64,000 nucleotides of DNA, taken from assembly GCF_049739465.1 (NCBI RefSeq), contig NZ_JBMHHY010000037.1, positions 41,935 to 105,934 on the forward strand, given 5' to 3'. The stretch comes from Embleya sp049739465. GTDB lineage: Bacteria > Actinomycetota > Actinomycetes > Streptomycetales > Streptomycetaceae. The notes below the pieces were generated by a model. The model did not search any database. It had not been told where the DNA came from and saw only the letters and a list, made by a program, of their open reading frames with translations. Below, piece by piece: positions 56,089-64,000 of the stretch. Within the stretch, counting starts at the first letter, position 1; every line of letters starts with the position of its first letter. A program made the position numbers and the translations under genes.

Positions 56089-58151
56089 CGGCACGCACGG
56101 CCCAACCGGCCGGGAAGGACGCACCGGTCGACGCCGCGGCGAGTGGATTTCGGCAGATCGTCTACCGACGCCAGGACGACAGCCTGCTCGGCGGGCGCGG
56201 CCTGGGGCCGATCGCGGCCTCGGTGTCCCGGGACGAACTGATCGGTTGGCACGACGAGTTGCGGGAACACGTGGCGATCGACGCGGACGACCGGGGGGCG
56301 CCGGTGACCAGTGTCGCGCTGGTGCACACCGGGCGGGGCGCGGCGGTGATCCGACGCGAGTACGTGGTGGACGGGAACAACGCCCGCGTGCTGCTCGATC
56401 CGGGCCGCGATCTGGGGCCGCATGCCGCGCTGGTGCTCGCCCAGGACGACGTGTGGGCGGGTGAGCCGGCCCTGGAGGACATCCCGCGCGGCTACGGACT
56501 CGCGCCGCTGGCACCGGACTTCATGGCGGGCGCGCTGGCCGGGCAGGCCGAGCGGTTGCGCGGGCGGGCGCGGGACCAGGCGTATCTGCTCGAGGTCGCG
56601 GTGGCCGCGGTGTTGCGGCACCCGGGGCGGTTCTTCTCGTTTCGGCAGGCCGACGTCGGGATCGATCCGGTGCCGATGTTGTGGGGGTTGTCCGACCTGC
56701 TGTTGTGGCTGGTGCCGGTCTCGTTCACGTTCTCGACGTTCGAGACGCACGACCACTCGGGCAAGCCGAGGTTCGTGGTGTTGCCGCGCCGGCCGCGGGA
56801 CGCGGAGCCGTGGGCGGGCCGGTATCGGCTGGTGGTGGGGGAGGAGCCGAAGGCCGGTTCGGATGTGCACGCGCATGCGGCGGCGCTGTTGGTGAGCCGG
56901 TACACGGACACCGACTGGGCGGGGATTCACCGCCTCCTGGAGGGCATGCGCGACCTGCGGCGTTTCCCGCACGAACGGGCCGAGCAGCGGTCCCGGGAGA
57001 TCTGCGCGCGGCTGGGCCGGCGGACGGTGGCCGTGCCGACGCCCGTGCCGGCGCCGGCGCCGGTGCCCTCGCCCTCGGCCGAGCCGGTCGTCGACCGGGC
57101 GTTGGTGACCGAGAAGGCGTTGGTGGCCGCGACCGCTCGGGCGGAGCGGGCCGGGCAGCGGGCGCGGCCGGTCCGGGCCGAACGTGAGCGCGAACATGAG
57201 CCGCGGGTGGTCACCGTGTCGGCGGCCGAGGAGGAACCGGCCTTCCCACCGGCGGAATCCGCCCGCGCGGCGCGGCCGGAACCGACGCCCGAACCCGAAC
57301 CCGAGTCCGAACCCCGGCGCGAACCCGAACCGGCCGCCGAACCGGCCGACGTCACCTGGTACGCCGACGAGGGCACGGTGTTCGAGGAGTTGGAGGACGC
57401 CTTCGCCGGGCCGTGGCCGGGCTTCGAGGAGGAGCGGGGCGAACTGCCGATCCCCGCGCTGCCGATCGTCGAGGACGACCCGGACGACCCGGACGGCCGG
57501 CCCGAGGTGGGCGCCGCCGACGGCCCGGGGAGCCCGCCGACCCCGGGCGCGCCGCCGACCAGCGCCGGGAACGCGCCGTGGAGTGTGTGGGCCGAGTACG
57601 GCGTTCCGGACACCGAGGTGGACAAGATACGGCGTGCGGTCAAGCGCCTCCCGGACAAGCCGACGTTGCGCGAACGTGCCCTCGGCGGCGGCGCGGCCAA
57701 GACCGAGGTCGCCGGCATCGACAATGTGGTCACGCTGGCCGTCGCGCTACGGCTGGCAGACCTGCGCGTATTGCCCGTCCTGGCCGACCGGCTGATCACC
57801 CGCCTGGAACAACGCCGCCGGCAACTGGCCCCGGAGGCCTGGAACCCCGACGACCTCCGAGCCATGCGGGAAACCCTCCTGGACGCCGAACAGTTCGGCG
57901 ACCGCCTGGCGGCGGCCGGCGCGGGCGAAAAACGCACCCGAAAACTCCTCGAACAACTCCTGGTCGTGGTCCTGGCCCCGAAAACCGACACCAAGGGCAT
58001 CCTCCGCCAGGTGGCCATCTGTACCCTGTCCGACCGCCGGGACCGCTCCCCCAACCCGCTGATCGAGGAAATCCTCCTCAACTCCCAATGGGCCGAAGCC
58101 TTCCGCACCGAACTGGGCCGCCGCTGGTCGGAACAGAACCCACCCCGGTGA
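56085..58151 (+). CDS. GAP1-like GTPase-associated protein, paralogue 3
   Basis: A 688-residue protein. The N-terminal module (RQIVYRRQDDSLLGGRGLGPIAASV, then SFTFSTFETHDHSGKPRFVVLPRR) is shared with the two upstream genes. An acidic Pro/Glu linker (PEPTPEPEPESEPRREPEP) leads to a helical C-terminal domain (~490-680) with LADRLITRLEQRRRQLAPEAW and a basic stretch EKRTRKLLEQL. It closes the operon and faces the MazEF pair tail to tail, 21 bases away. Three tandem copies of one N-terminal module with different C-termini suggest paralogous adaptors for a common partner. Confidence 0.78.
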   Translation: MTARTAQPAGKDAPVDAAASGFRQIVYRRQDDSLLGGRGLGPIAASVSRDELIGWHDELREHVAIDADDRGAPVTSVALVHTGRGAAVIRREYVVDGNNARVLLDPGRDLGPHAALVLAQDDVWAGEPALEDIPRGYGLAPLAPDFMAGALAGQAERLRGRARDQAYLLEVAVAAVLRHPGRFFSFRQADVGIDPVPMLWGLSDLLLWLVPVSFTFSTFETHDHSGKPRFVVLPRRPRDAEPWAGRYRLVVGEEPKAGSDVHAHAAALLVSRYTDTDWAGIHRLLEGMRDLRRFPHERAEQRSREICARLGRRTVAVPTPVPAPAPVPSPSAEPVVDRALVTEKALVAATARAERAGQRARPVRAEREREHEPRVVTVSAAEEEPAFPPAESARAARPEPTPEPEPESEPRREPEPAAEPADVTWYADEGTVFEELEDAFAGPWPGFEEERGELPIPALPIVEDDPDDPDGRPEVGAADGPGSPPTPGAPPTSAGNAPWSVWAEYGVPDTEVDKIRRAVKRLPDKPTLRERALGGGAAKTEVAGIDNVVTLAVALRLADLRVLPVLADRLITRLEQRRRQLAPEAWNPDDLRAMRETLLDAEQFGDRLAAAGAGEKRTRKLLEQLLVVVLAPKTDTKGILRQVAICTLSDRRDRSPNPLIEEILLNSQWAEAFRTELGRRWSEQNPPR

Positions 58152-58172
58152 CCATCGGGTGCCCGGAGTGGG

Positions 58173-58520
58173 TCAGATGTCCAGCATCAGCCGGAGGTAG
58201 GCGCGGATGTCGTCGGCCTCCTTGTCGCCGACGCGGCCGAGCGGGCGCCCGGTGAGCCGCTGTTCGGAGACCGCTCGAACGTCGTCGGTCCGTGCCCAGC
58301 TCGGACGGCGGAGACCGGACTGCGGCGAGGACACCGGGACGTGATGGGGCAGACCCCGGTCCTGAGTGGTCAGCGGCACGACGATCACCATTGCGATGGG
58401 GAAGGAGGCGTAGAAGGGCGAATTGACGACCACGACCGGCCGTCGACCGGACTGCTCCGAGCCGATGACCGGGGAGAGGTCGGCCATCCACACCTCCCAC
58501 GGGGCGGCCTTTCGGCTCAC
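58173..58520 (-). CDS. mazF: MazF/PemK-type toxin
   Basis: A 115-residue protein with the MazF signature: GEVWxA-like WEVWMADLSPVIGSEQSGRRPVVVVNSPFY, then VIVVPLTT and VSSPQSGL. MazF proteins are ribosome-independent mRNA endoribonucleases. GTG 58520 overlaps the antitoxin stop (GTGA), so the pair is co-translated antitoxin first. The usual 'GR RPVLVV' and 'TS/T' elements are intact, suggesting an active enzyme. It lies at the far edge of the accessory island. Confidence 0.87.
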   Translation of the reverse strand: MSRKAAPWEVWMADLSPVIGSEQSGRRPVVVVNSPFYASFPIAMVIVVPLTTQDRGLPHHVPVSSPQSGLRRPSWARTDDVRAVSEQRLTGRPLGRVGDKEADDIRAYLRLMLDI

Positions 58521-58762
58521 TGCCCACCCCCCAGGCCATCGCCGGCCAGGCCGTCCCACTCGTCGAGTTCGTGCTCGTAGTCCTGCCACGCCGAGGAGTC
58601 GGCCGCCAAACGCGCGTACGCGGCGAGGACTGCCGCTTTGCGGTGCTCGGTGAGCAGATGGGCGAGTGCGGCGTTGAGCGTGACGCCACCGAGCTCATCC
58701 GCGGCTACCCGGGCAAGGTCGTCCCGGACGCCCATTTCAACCTTTATCGTGGTCGAAGTCAT
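58517..58762 (-). CDS. MazE-like antitoxin
   Basis: An 81-residue protein starting TSTTIKVEMGVRDDLARVAADELGGVTLNAAL, a strand followed by two helices as in RHH antitoxins, with an acidic C-terminal tail (DYEHELDEWDGLAGDG) suited to wrap and block the toxin. ATG 58762 is chosen over longer starts because it matches the RHH N-terminus and sits just behind a TATACT element. It overlaps mazF by 4 bases. Confidence 0.85.
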   Translation of the reverse strand: MTSTTIKVEMGVRDDLARVAADELGGVTLNAALAHLLTEHRKAAVLAAYARLAADSSAWQDYEHELDEWDGLAGDGLGGGQ

Positions 58763-58769
58763 ACTCCAC

Positions 58770-58787
58770 AGTATACCTCGGGGTATG
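58770..58787 (-). promoter_or_regulatory. Promoter/operator of mazEF
   Basis: On the minus strand TATACT (58775-58770) lies only 7 bases before the antitoxin ATG, so the transcript would be leaderless or nearly so. It overlaps an inverted repeat ATACC-TCGG-GGTAT (58773-58786), a plausible site for autoregulation by the MazE-MazF complex. Confidence 0.5.
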
Positions 58788-58936
58788 CGAGGGGCGGCGA
58801 TCGGCGCGCGAGGCGGGGAGCGGCGAGGCCGCCCGACGAGGGCAACGCTCCCGAACCGACACCGCCCGGCCCGGCCCGGCCCGACGCGCCGCACTCGCCT
58901 CCCGGCCGTCCCGCCGCCCCGGGGCACCGCGTGTGT

Positions 58937-60022
58937 TCAGCGCTGTACGGTCCAGCCGCCCGCGCGCAGGGCCGTGGTGAGGGACTCCGCTCGTTTGGGG
59001 TCGACCTGGAGTTCGACCAGGCCGGTCGGGCGGCCCTGGGCGTGGTCGATGCGGATGTCCTCGATGTTGACCTCGGCCCGGCCGACGTCGGCGAACAGGC
59101 GGGCCAACTCGCCCGGGCGGTCGGGGATCACCACCGGGATCGCCTCGTAGTGGGCCGCGGGCGCGCCGTGTTTGCCCGGGATTCGGGCGTGGCCGGCATT
59201 GCCCCGGCGCAACAGCGCGGCCACCCGGCGCGAGCCCTCCTCGCGTTCGGATACGTCGGCGGCGGCCAGCGAGCGCAGCGAGCCGACCACCGTGTCCAGG
59301 TCGGCGGCCAGGCCCGCCAGGACGTCGGCGACCGCCGTCGCGTTGGCACCCAGGATGTCGATCCACAGGCGCGGGTCGGAGCCCGCGATCCGGGTCACGT
59401 CGCGTACCCCCTGCCCGGCCAGCCGGGTGTCGGTGTCCGCCGCGTGTTCGAGCCGCGCGGCCATCAGCGCGGACACCAGGTGCGGCGCGTGCGACACCAG
59501 CGCCACCGCGTGGTCGTGATCGCGCGGCGCCATCACCACCGGCACCGCCCGACACAGCGACACCATCTCCAGCGCCCGGTTGAGCGTTTCGGTGCCGGTC
59601 TCCGCCGAAGGCGTCAGCACCCAGGGCCGGCCCTCGAACAGTTCGGCCCGCCCCGCCAACGGCCCCGAGCGCTCGCGCCCGGCCAGCGGATGCCCGCCGA
59701 TGTAGCGCGAGAGATCACAGCCGAGCGCGGCCACCTCGGCCAGTGGTTGCTCCTTGACGCTGGCCACATCCGTGTAGCTGTGCGCCAGTTCGGCCTTCTG
59801 TACCTGGCGCAGGGTCTCGGCGATCCGCCCGGGCGGCACCGCGAGTACGGCCAGGTCGACCGGCTCCGGCGGCTCCTCGGCCAGTCCCGCGCCCATCGCC
59901 GCCGCCGTCTGTACCGCGGTGTCGTCCCGGTCGCGCAGATACACGGTGACCCCGCGCGCGGTGAGCGCGAGTGCGACGGATGTGCCGATCAGTCCGGTGC
60001 CGACCACGGCGGCGCTACGCAC
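58937..60022 (-). CDS. tyrA: Prephenate dehydrogenase with C-terminal ACT domain
   Basis: A 361-residue NAD(P)-dependent enzyme of tyrosine synthesis. Rossmann motif VVGTGLIGTSVALAL at the N-terminus; substrate region GGHPLAGRERSGP; HDHAVALVSHAPHLVSA. The last ~75 residues form an ACT domain (IPVVIPDRPGELARLFADVGRAEVNIEDIRID), likely for feedback by tyrosine. GTG 60022 agrees with the family N-terminus. It is divergent from cmk, with about 200 bp between. Confidence 0.95.
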   Translation of the reverse strand: MRSAAVVGTGLIGTSVALALTARGVTVYLRDRDDTAVQTAAAMGAGLAEEPPEPVDLAVLAVPPGRIAETLRQVQKAELAHSYTDVASVKEQPLAEVAALGCDLSRYIGGHPLAGRERSGPLAGRAELFEGRPWVLTPSAETGTETLNRALEMVSLCRAVPVVMAPRDHDHAVALVSHAPHLVSALMAARLEHAADTDTRLAGQGVRDVTRIAGSDPRLWIDILGANATAVADVLAGLAADLDTVVGSLRSLAAADVSEREEGSRRVAALLRRGNAGHARIPGKHGAPAAHYEAIPVVIPDRPGELARLFADVGRAEVNIEDIRIDHAQGRPTGLVELQVDPKRAESLTTALRAGGWTVQR

Positions 60023-60218
60023 GACGGGAACTCCAAGGGACGCGGGGCGGAATAATGGCGGAACCGATCAAGGCTATCCGTGACGGTACCCTCGGGCGGT
60101 GTCCCATCGCCCCGCGGCATCCGCAGCGCCGCCCGGTTCGGCAATACCCGCGATATCCGCACCACCCGAGCCGGCCGCAGGGCCGGCAATCAGCGAATCA
60201 AGCGAAAGGTCGGCGACC

Positions 60219-60905
60219 GTGGAAGCCCGTACGCCGCTCGCGACCGCCGTGGTCGCCATTGACGGCCCGTCAGGTTCCGGCAAGTCCAGCGTCTCGCGCG
60301 CGGTCGCCGCGCGCCTGGGCCTGCGCTACCTCGACACGGGCGCGATGTACCGGGCGATGACGTGGTGGATGCTCCTCAACGGCGTCGACATCCACGACCC
60401 GGCCGCGGTCGCCGCCGCCGCGGACAAGCCGCAGATCGTCTCCGGCACCGAGCCGGACGGACCCACCATCACGGTCGACGGCAAGGACGCGGCGGGCCCG
60501 ATCCGGACCGACGAGGTGACCAGGGCGGTCAGCGCGGTCAGCGCGGTCCCCGAGGTGCGTACGCGGCTGGTCGACCTGCAGCGGGCGGTGATCGGCGCGG
60601 GCGGGATCGTGGTCGAGGGCCGCGACATCGCGAGCGTGGTGGCCCCCGACGCGCCGGTCAAGGTCTACCTGACCGCGTCCGAGGCGGCCCGCGCGGCCCG
60701 GCGCAACGCCGAACTGACCGGCGCGCAGGCCAAGAGCGTCGAAGCCACGCAGGCCGACCTGGCCCGGCGCGACGCGCTGGACTCGGGCCGCGCGGTCGCC
60801 CCGGCCGGCATGGCCGAGGGCGCGATCCTGGTGGACACCACCGAGCTGGACCGCGACCAGGTCGTCGACCACCTGCTCGCCCTGGTCGCGGAACACGTGC
60901 GGTGA
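60219..60905 (+). CDS. cmk: Cytidylate kinase
   Basis: A 228-residue kinase that phosphorylates CMP and dCMP. P-loop AIDGPSGSGKSSVSRAVA, YLDTGAMYRAMTW, IVVEGRDIASVVAPDA, and the basic RRNAELTG lid region. GTG 60219 gives the normal family length; the frame stays open back to 60099 in Pro/Ala-rich sequence that does not look native. The stop overlaps the acyltransferase start (GTGA). Confidence 0.95.
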   Translation: MEARTPLATAVVAIDGPSGSGKSSVSRAVAARLGLRYLDTGAMYRAMTWWMLLNGVDIHDPAAVAAAADKPQIVSGTEPDGPTITVDGKDAAGPIRTDEVTRAVSAVSAVPEVRTRLVDLQRAVIGAGGIVVEGRDIASVVAPDAPVKVYLTASEAARAARRNAELTGAQAKSVEATQADLARRDALDSGRAVAPAGMAEGAILVDTTELDRDQVVDHLLALVAEHVR

Positions 60906-61567
60906 GCGCGGCACTCGGGACCACCTCGAAACCCCCGCTGGCCGGTGCCGCGCACTTCATCGGCGAGCCGCTTCTGCGCAGCTTCTGGCGGATACGCGCG
61001 CTGGGTGCGTGGCACGTACCGCTCGCCGGCCCGGTGATCCTGGCCGGGAACCACGCCAACTTCGTCGACGGGCCGATGCTCTTCGCATTCGCCCCTCGGC
61101 CCACCCAGGTGCTGGTCAAGCGCGAGATGTTCGCCGGCGCGCTGGGCCCGGTACTGCGCGGGATCGGGCACATCCCGGTCCAGCGCGGGGTCGCCGACCG
61201 CAAGATGATCACCGATTCGCTCGCCGTACTGGCCGGCGGCGGCGCGCTCGGCGTGTTCCCGGAGGGCACGCGGGGACAGGCCGACTTCTCGGCAGTGCAC
61301 AATGGACTTGCATATCTGGCATTGCGCTCCGGGGCACCCATCGTCCCGGTGGCCTGCCTCGGCACCGGTGCGCGGGGATCCTCGATCGGTGCATTGCCGG
61401 GTCTGCGCTCCCGGATCGACGTGGTCTACGGCAAGCCCTTCCAGGCGGTCGAGAACGCCGACCGCCGGGCCACCCGCAAGGCCGTCCAGGCCGCGTCCGA
61501 TCGCATCGTCGAACGGCTCACCGCGCATCTGCGCGAGGCCGAGCGGATGACCGGCCGCGCCGGCTGA
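60902..61567 (+). CDS. PlsC-like 1-acylglycerol-3-phosphate acyltransferase
   Basis: A 221-residue acyltransferase. Motif I is NHANFVD (HX4D), motif III FPEGTRG, motif IV PIVPVACLG. Enzymes of this family acylate lysophosphatidic acid at the membrane surface. It is coupled to cmk upstream and lies 43 bp before der, the standard actinobacterial order. Confidence 0.93.
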   Translation: MSAALGTTSKPPLAGAAHFIGEPLLRSFWRIRALGAWHVPLAGPVILAGNHANFVDGPMLFAFAPRPTQVLVKREMFAGALGPVLRGIGHIPVQRGVADRKMITDSLAVLAGGGALGVFPEGTRGQADFSAVHNGLAYLALRSGAPIVPVACLGTGARGSSIGALPGLRSRIDVVYGKPFQAVENADRRATRKAVQAASDRIVERLTAHLREAERMTGRAG

Positions 61568-61610
61568 CCACGATCTCACCCGTACCGCTACCCGAACGAG
61601 GAACACCCCC

Positions 61611-63080
61611 ATGGAGCAGCACGCCGACGCCACCACCGAGGGCGCCTTCGACCCGGAGGCGTGGGAGGCGGGCTACGACCCGGACGAGTGGGTCGACCTG
61701 GAAGGGGACGGCCCCGACCGCGGCGAGCACGGCGACGAGGCCGGCGGCCCGCTGCCGGTGCTCGCCGTCGTCGGCCGCCCCAACGTGGGCAAGTCCACGC
61801 TGGTCAACCGGATCATCGGGCGCCGCGAGGCGGTCGTCGAGGACACCCCCGGGGTGACCCGGGACCGGGTCTACTACGAGGCCACCTGGAACGGCCGCCG
61901 GTTCACCGTCGTGGACACCGGCGGCTGGGAGCGCGACGTGGTCGGCATCGACCTGTCGGTGGCGGTCCAGGCCGAGTACGCGATCGACTCGGCGGACGCG
62001 GTGATGTTCGTGGTGGACGCCATCGTCGGCCCCACCGACAGCGACGAGGCCGTGGTCCGGGTGCTGCGCAAGGCCGGCAAGCCGGTCGTGCTGGCCGCCA
62101 ACAAGGTCGACAACATGGCCCAGGAGGCGGATGCCGCCGCGCTGTGGTCACTCGGCCTGGGCCAGCCCTGGCCGGTCTCGGCCGTACACGGCCGCGGCAG
62201 CGGCGACCTGCTCGACGCGGCGCTCGCGATCCTGCCCGAGGCCCCCGCGCAGCGCTTCGGCGTGCAGGAGGGCGGCCCGCGCCGGGTGGCCCTGCTCGGC
62301 CGCCCGAACGTGGGCAAGTCGAGCATGCTGAACAAGGTCGCCGGCGAGAACCGGGTGGTCGTGGACAAGATCGCGGGCACCACCCGCGACCCGGTCGACG
62401 AGCTGATCCAGCTCGGCGGCAAGACCTGGAAGTTCATCGACACCGCGGGCATCCGACGCCGCGTGCACCTGACCCAGGGCGCCGACTTCTACGCGTCGCT
62501 GCGCACCACGGCGGCGCTCGAGAAGGCCGAGGTCGGGGTGATCCTGATCGACGCCAGCGAGCGGCTGACCGAGCAGGACACCCGGATCATCTCGCTCGCG
62601 GTCGAGGCGGGCCGCGCGATCGTGATCGCGTACAACAAGTGGGACCTGATGGACGAGGAGCGCCGCTACTACCTCGAACGCGAGATCGAGCAGGACCTGG
62701 TCCAGGTCACCTGGGCGCCTCGGGTGAACGTCTCGGCGCTGACCGGGCGGCACATGGAGAAGCTGGTCCCGGCCATCGAGACCGCGCTCGCCAGCTGGGA
62801 GAAGCGGATCCCCACGGGTCAGCTGAACGCGTTCCTGGGCACGCTGGTCGCCTCCCACCCGCACCCGATCCGCGGCGGCAAGCAGCCGCGCATCCTGTTC
62901 GGCACCCAAGCGGGTACCAAACCGCCCCGGTTCGTGCTGTTCACCAGCGGCTTCCTGGAGGCCGGCTACCGCCGCTTCATCGAGCGCCGGCTGCGCGAGG
63001 AGTTCGGCTTCCCGGGCACCCCGATCGAGATCCGGATGAAGGTCCGGGAGAAGCGCGGGCGCAACAAGACCGGTCGCTGA
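61611..63080 (+). CDS. der: Ribosome-assembly GTPase Der (EngA)
   Basis: A 489-residue protein with two tandem GTPase domains: GRPNVGKSTLVNRI, DTPGVTRD, DTGGW and NKVD in the first; GRPNVGKSSMLNKV, DTAGI and NKWD in the second, then a KH-like C-terminal domain ending IRMKVREKRGRNKTGR. It acts in 50S subunit maturation. A ~45-residue acidic N-terminal extension is typical of actinobacteria. ATG 61611. Confidence 0.97.
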   Translation: MEQHADATTEGAFDPEAWEAGYDPDEWVDLEGDGPDRGEHGDEAGGPLPVLAVVGRPNVGKSTLVNRIIGRREAVVEDTPGVTRDRVYYEATWNGRRFTVVDTGGWERDVVGIDLSVAVQAEYAIDSADAVMFVVDAIVGPTDSDEAVVRVLRKAGKPVVLAANKVDNMAQEADAAALWSLGLGQPWPVSAVHGRGSGDLLDAALAILPEAPAQRFGVQEGGPRRVALLGRPNVGKSSMLNKVAGENRVVVDKIAGTTRDPVDELIQLGGKTWKFIDTAGIRRRVHLTQGADFYASLRTTAALEKAEVGVILIDASERLTEQDTRIISLAVEAGRAIVIAYNKWDLMDEERRYYLEREIEQDLVQVTWAPRVNVSALTGRHMEKLVPAIETALASWEKRIPTGQLNAFLGTLVASHPHPIRGGKQPRILFGTQAGTKPPRFVLFTSGFLEAGYRRFIERRLREEFGFPGTPIEIRMKVREKRGRNKTGR

Positions 63081-63116
63081 GCACGCGCGGTATTCGTGCG
63101 GTAGTCGCGTGACATT

Positions 63117-63157
63117 CGAGGAGGGCCCGGACGCGATTCGCGTCCGGGCCCTCCTCG
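63117..63157 (+). terminator. Terminator of the cmk-plsC-der operon
   Basis: A perfect 19-bp stem (63117-63135 with 63139-63157) and a 3-base loop ATT, 37 bases after der. There is only a weak T-run, but the stem is long and very G+C rich; it may act in both directions, since the next gene is convergent. Confidence 0.85.
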
Positions 63158-63215
63158 TGCTTGTGCCTGTGCCTGTGCTCCGCTTCGTCCGGGTCGCCGC
63201 GCACGTCCCCCGGGC

Positions 63216-63578
63216 CTACAGCGGCAGGTGGCCGTGCGGGCCGGCAGCGCGCGGCGGCTGGGCGGGGACCAGCGAGGCGCCCCGGTGTCGGCCGTAGTCG
63301 GGGTAGCCGCCCTGGGTGGGCAGCGAGAAGTTCGGGAACGGTGGGTCCGGCGCGTACGTGTGGCTGATCGCGGCGGGCGCGCCGTACGAGGGGCGGCTCG
63401 CCGCGTAGTCCTCGTTCGAGCGCTCGTGCGGGACGGCGCGGAACATCCGCCGCCATTCGGTCTCCAACGCGTTGTAGATCGGCGTCAGAACGTCGTGCGT
63501 CGAGGCCGAGGAAGCCCCCACGGCGACCACGGGATGGCCCAGGGCCCGGCTGCTGATGGAGTCATCGAAACTGAACAC
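63216..63578 (-). CDS. Small hypothetical protein, convergent with der
   Basis: A 120-residue protein starting at GTG 63578 (FSFDDSISSRALGHPVVAVGASSASTHDVLTPIYNALETEWRRMF). The second half is Pro/Tyr/Gly-rich (YGAPAAISHTYAPDPPFPNF). The first half looks like a folded, conserved domain; the phrase resembles small proteins encoded after der in other actinomycetes, from memory. No signal peptide or membrane segment. Function unknown. Confidence 0.65.
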   Translation of the reverse strand: MFSFDDSISSRALGHPVVAVGASSASTHDVLTPIYNALETEWRRMFRAVPHERSNEDYAASRPSYGAPAAISHTYAPDPPFPNFSLPTQGGYPDYGRHRGASLVPAQPPRAAGPHGHLPL

Positions 63579-63720
63579 ACCGACTCCAACGACCAAACCC
63601 CCACCCGGTTGCGGCCCCACCCCCGAACCGCCACCCGACCCACACGGAACGCGATCGGATGTTATAAGCACGGAAGACGCCCGGCGGGCGGATCGAGCGA
63701 CGGCGCATGGAGCGCGGGAG

Positions 63721-64000
63721 CGCACGGTGGGGATGGCGCGTGGGGACGGGCGGCGCGAGCGCGCACGGTGGGGACGGGGGCGGTTGGCACGGGCGGCGCG
63801 GGAGCGCACGGTGGGGATGGTGCGTGGGGACGGGCGGCGCGGGCGCGCACGGTGGGGACGGGGGCGGTTGGCACGGGCGGCGCGGGAGCGCACGGTGGGG
63901 ATGGTGCGTGGGGACGGGCGGCGCGAGCGCGCACGGTGGGGACGGGGGCGGTTGGCACGGGCGGCGCGGGAGCGCACGGTGGGGATGGTGCGTGGGGACG
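63721..64000. repeat. 84-bp tandem repeat array (partial)
   Basis: Units begin CGCACGGTGGGGATGG at 63721, 63805, 63889 and 63973, exactly 84 bp apart, and the array continues past the window edge. Each unit is itself two related 42-bp halves. 84 is a multiple of three, so several frames stay open (on the minus strand, a 28-residue Pro/Ala/Val or Arg/Pro repeat). I cannot say whether it is coding. 63579-63720 between the small gene and the array holds nothing recognisable. Confidence 0.9.

Noticed and set aside
63690..64000. CRISPR array at the right edge
   Set aside because: The units are contiguous 84-bp tandem repeats without unique spacers, and no cas gene is present.

Overview
The window is about 72-75% G+C by eye, uses GTG and TTG starts freely, and packs genes with 4-base stop/start overlaps. 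Its backbone is the actinobacterial block steA - mctB-like - pyrG - NUDIX - xerD - parA - scpA - scpB - rluB - cmk - der, the order known from Mycobacterium (Rv1697-Rv1713). AfsR-type regulators, a RiPP locus, a giant Rhs protein and the style of the accessory genes point to a chromosome of a filamentous Streptomycetaceae-like actinomycete. The species cannot be fixed from sequence alone.

Layout. 1-4747: end of a RiPP-type cluster, with an unidentified gene end, a DUF692/MNIO iron enzyme with a long C-terminal extension, a B12-binding-type radical SAM enzyme and a DUF5825-like protein, all translationally coupled. 4748-8290: a minus-strand membrane protein - histidine kinase - LuxR regulator operon, flanked by two copies of a 63-bp direct repeat and a gene fragment. 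8725-14779: envelope and division genes (SteA, MctB-like, MraY/WecA-like membrane protein, MurJ-like flippase, GT4 glycosyltransferase). 14816-18110: DUF2254 membrane protein and GH15 trehalase/glucoamylase, minus strand. 18807-20489: pyrG with a strong terminator.

20566-30200 is an accessory island inserted between pyrG and its usual NUDIX neighbour. It holds a 5'-truncated TrmO gene, a 2732-residue secreted Rhs polymorphic toxin with a pretoxin HINT domain and a short toxin tip, a small overlapping immunity candidate, and an inverted, about 99% identical copy of the last ~325 bp of the pyrG region. 30457-41335 returns to the conserved backbone: NUDIX, AfsR-like NB-ARC/TPR protein, alanine dehydrogenase, a XerD whose catalytic residues are mostly replaced, ParA, a ribbon-helix-helix-like protein, ScpA with a ~290-residue extension, ScpB and RluB.

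41555-58151 is a second accessory island of seven same-strand genes: secreted/anchored vWA protein, very large tubulin-like protein, four-TM membrane protein, degenerate protein kinase, a GAP1-TRAFAC GTPase fusion and two further GAP1-like paralogues. This resembles the NTPase-based conflict systems predicted in multicellular actinomycetes (GAP1/double-GTPase families). A convergent MazEF pair sits at its end. 58937-63080 resumes housekeeping: prephenate dehydrogenase (minus), cmk, a PlsC-like acyltransferase and der with a 19-bp-stem terminator. The window ends in a small uncharacterised gene and an 84-bp tandem repeat running off the edge.
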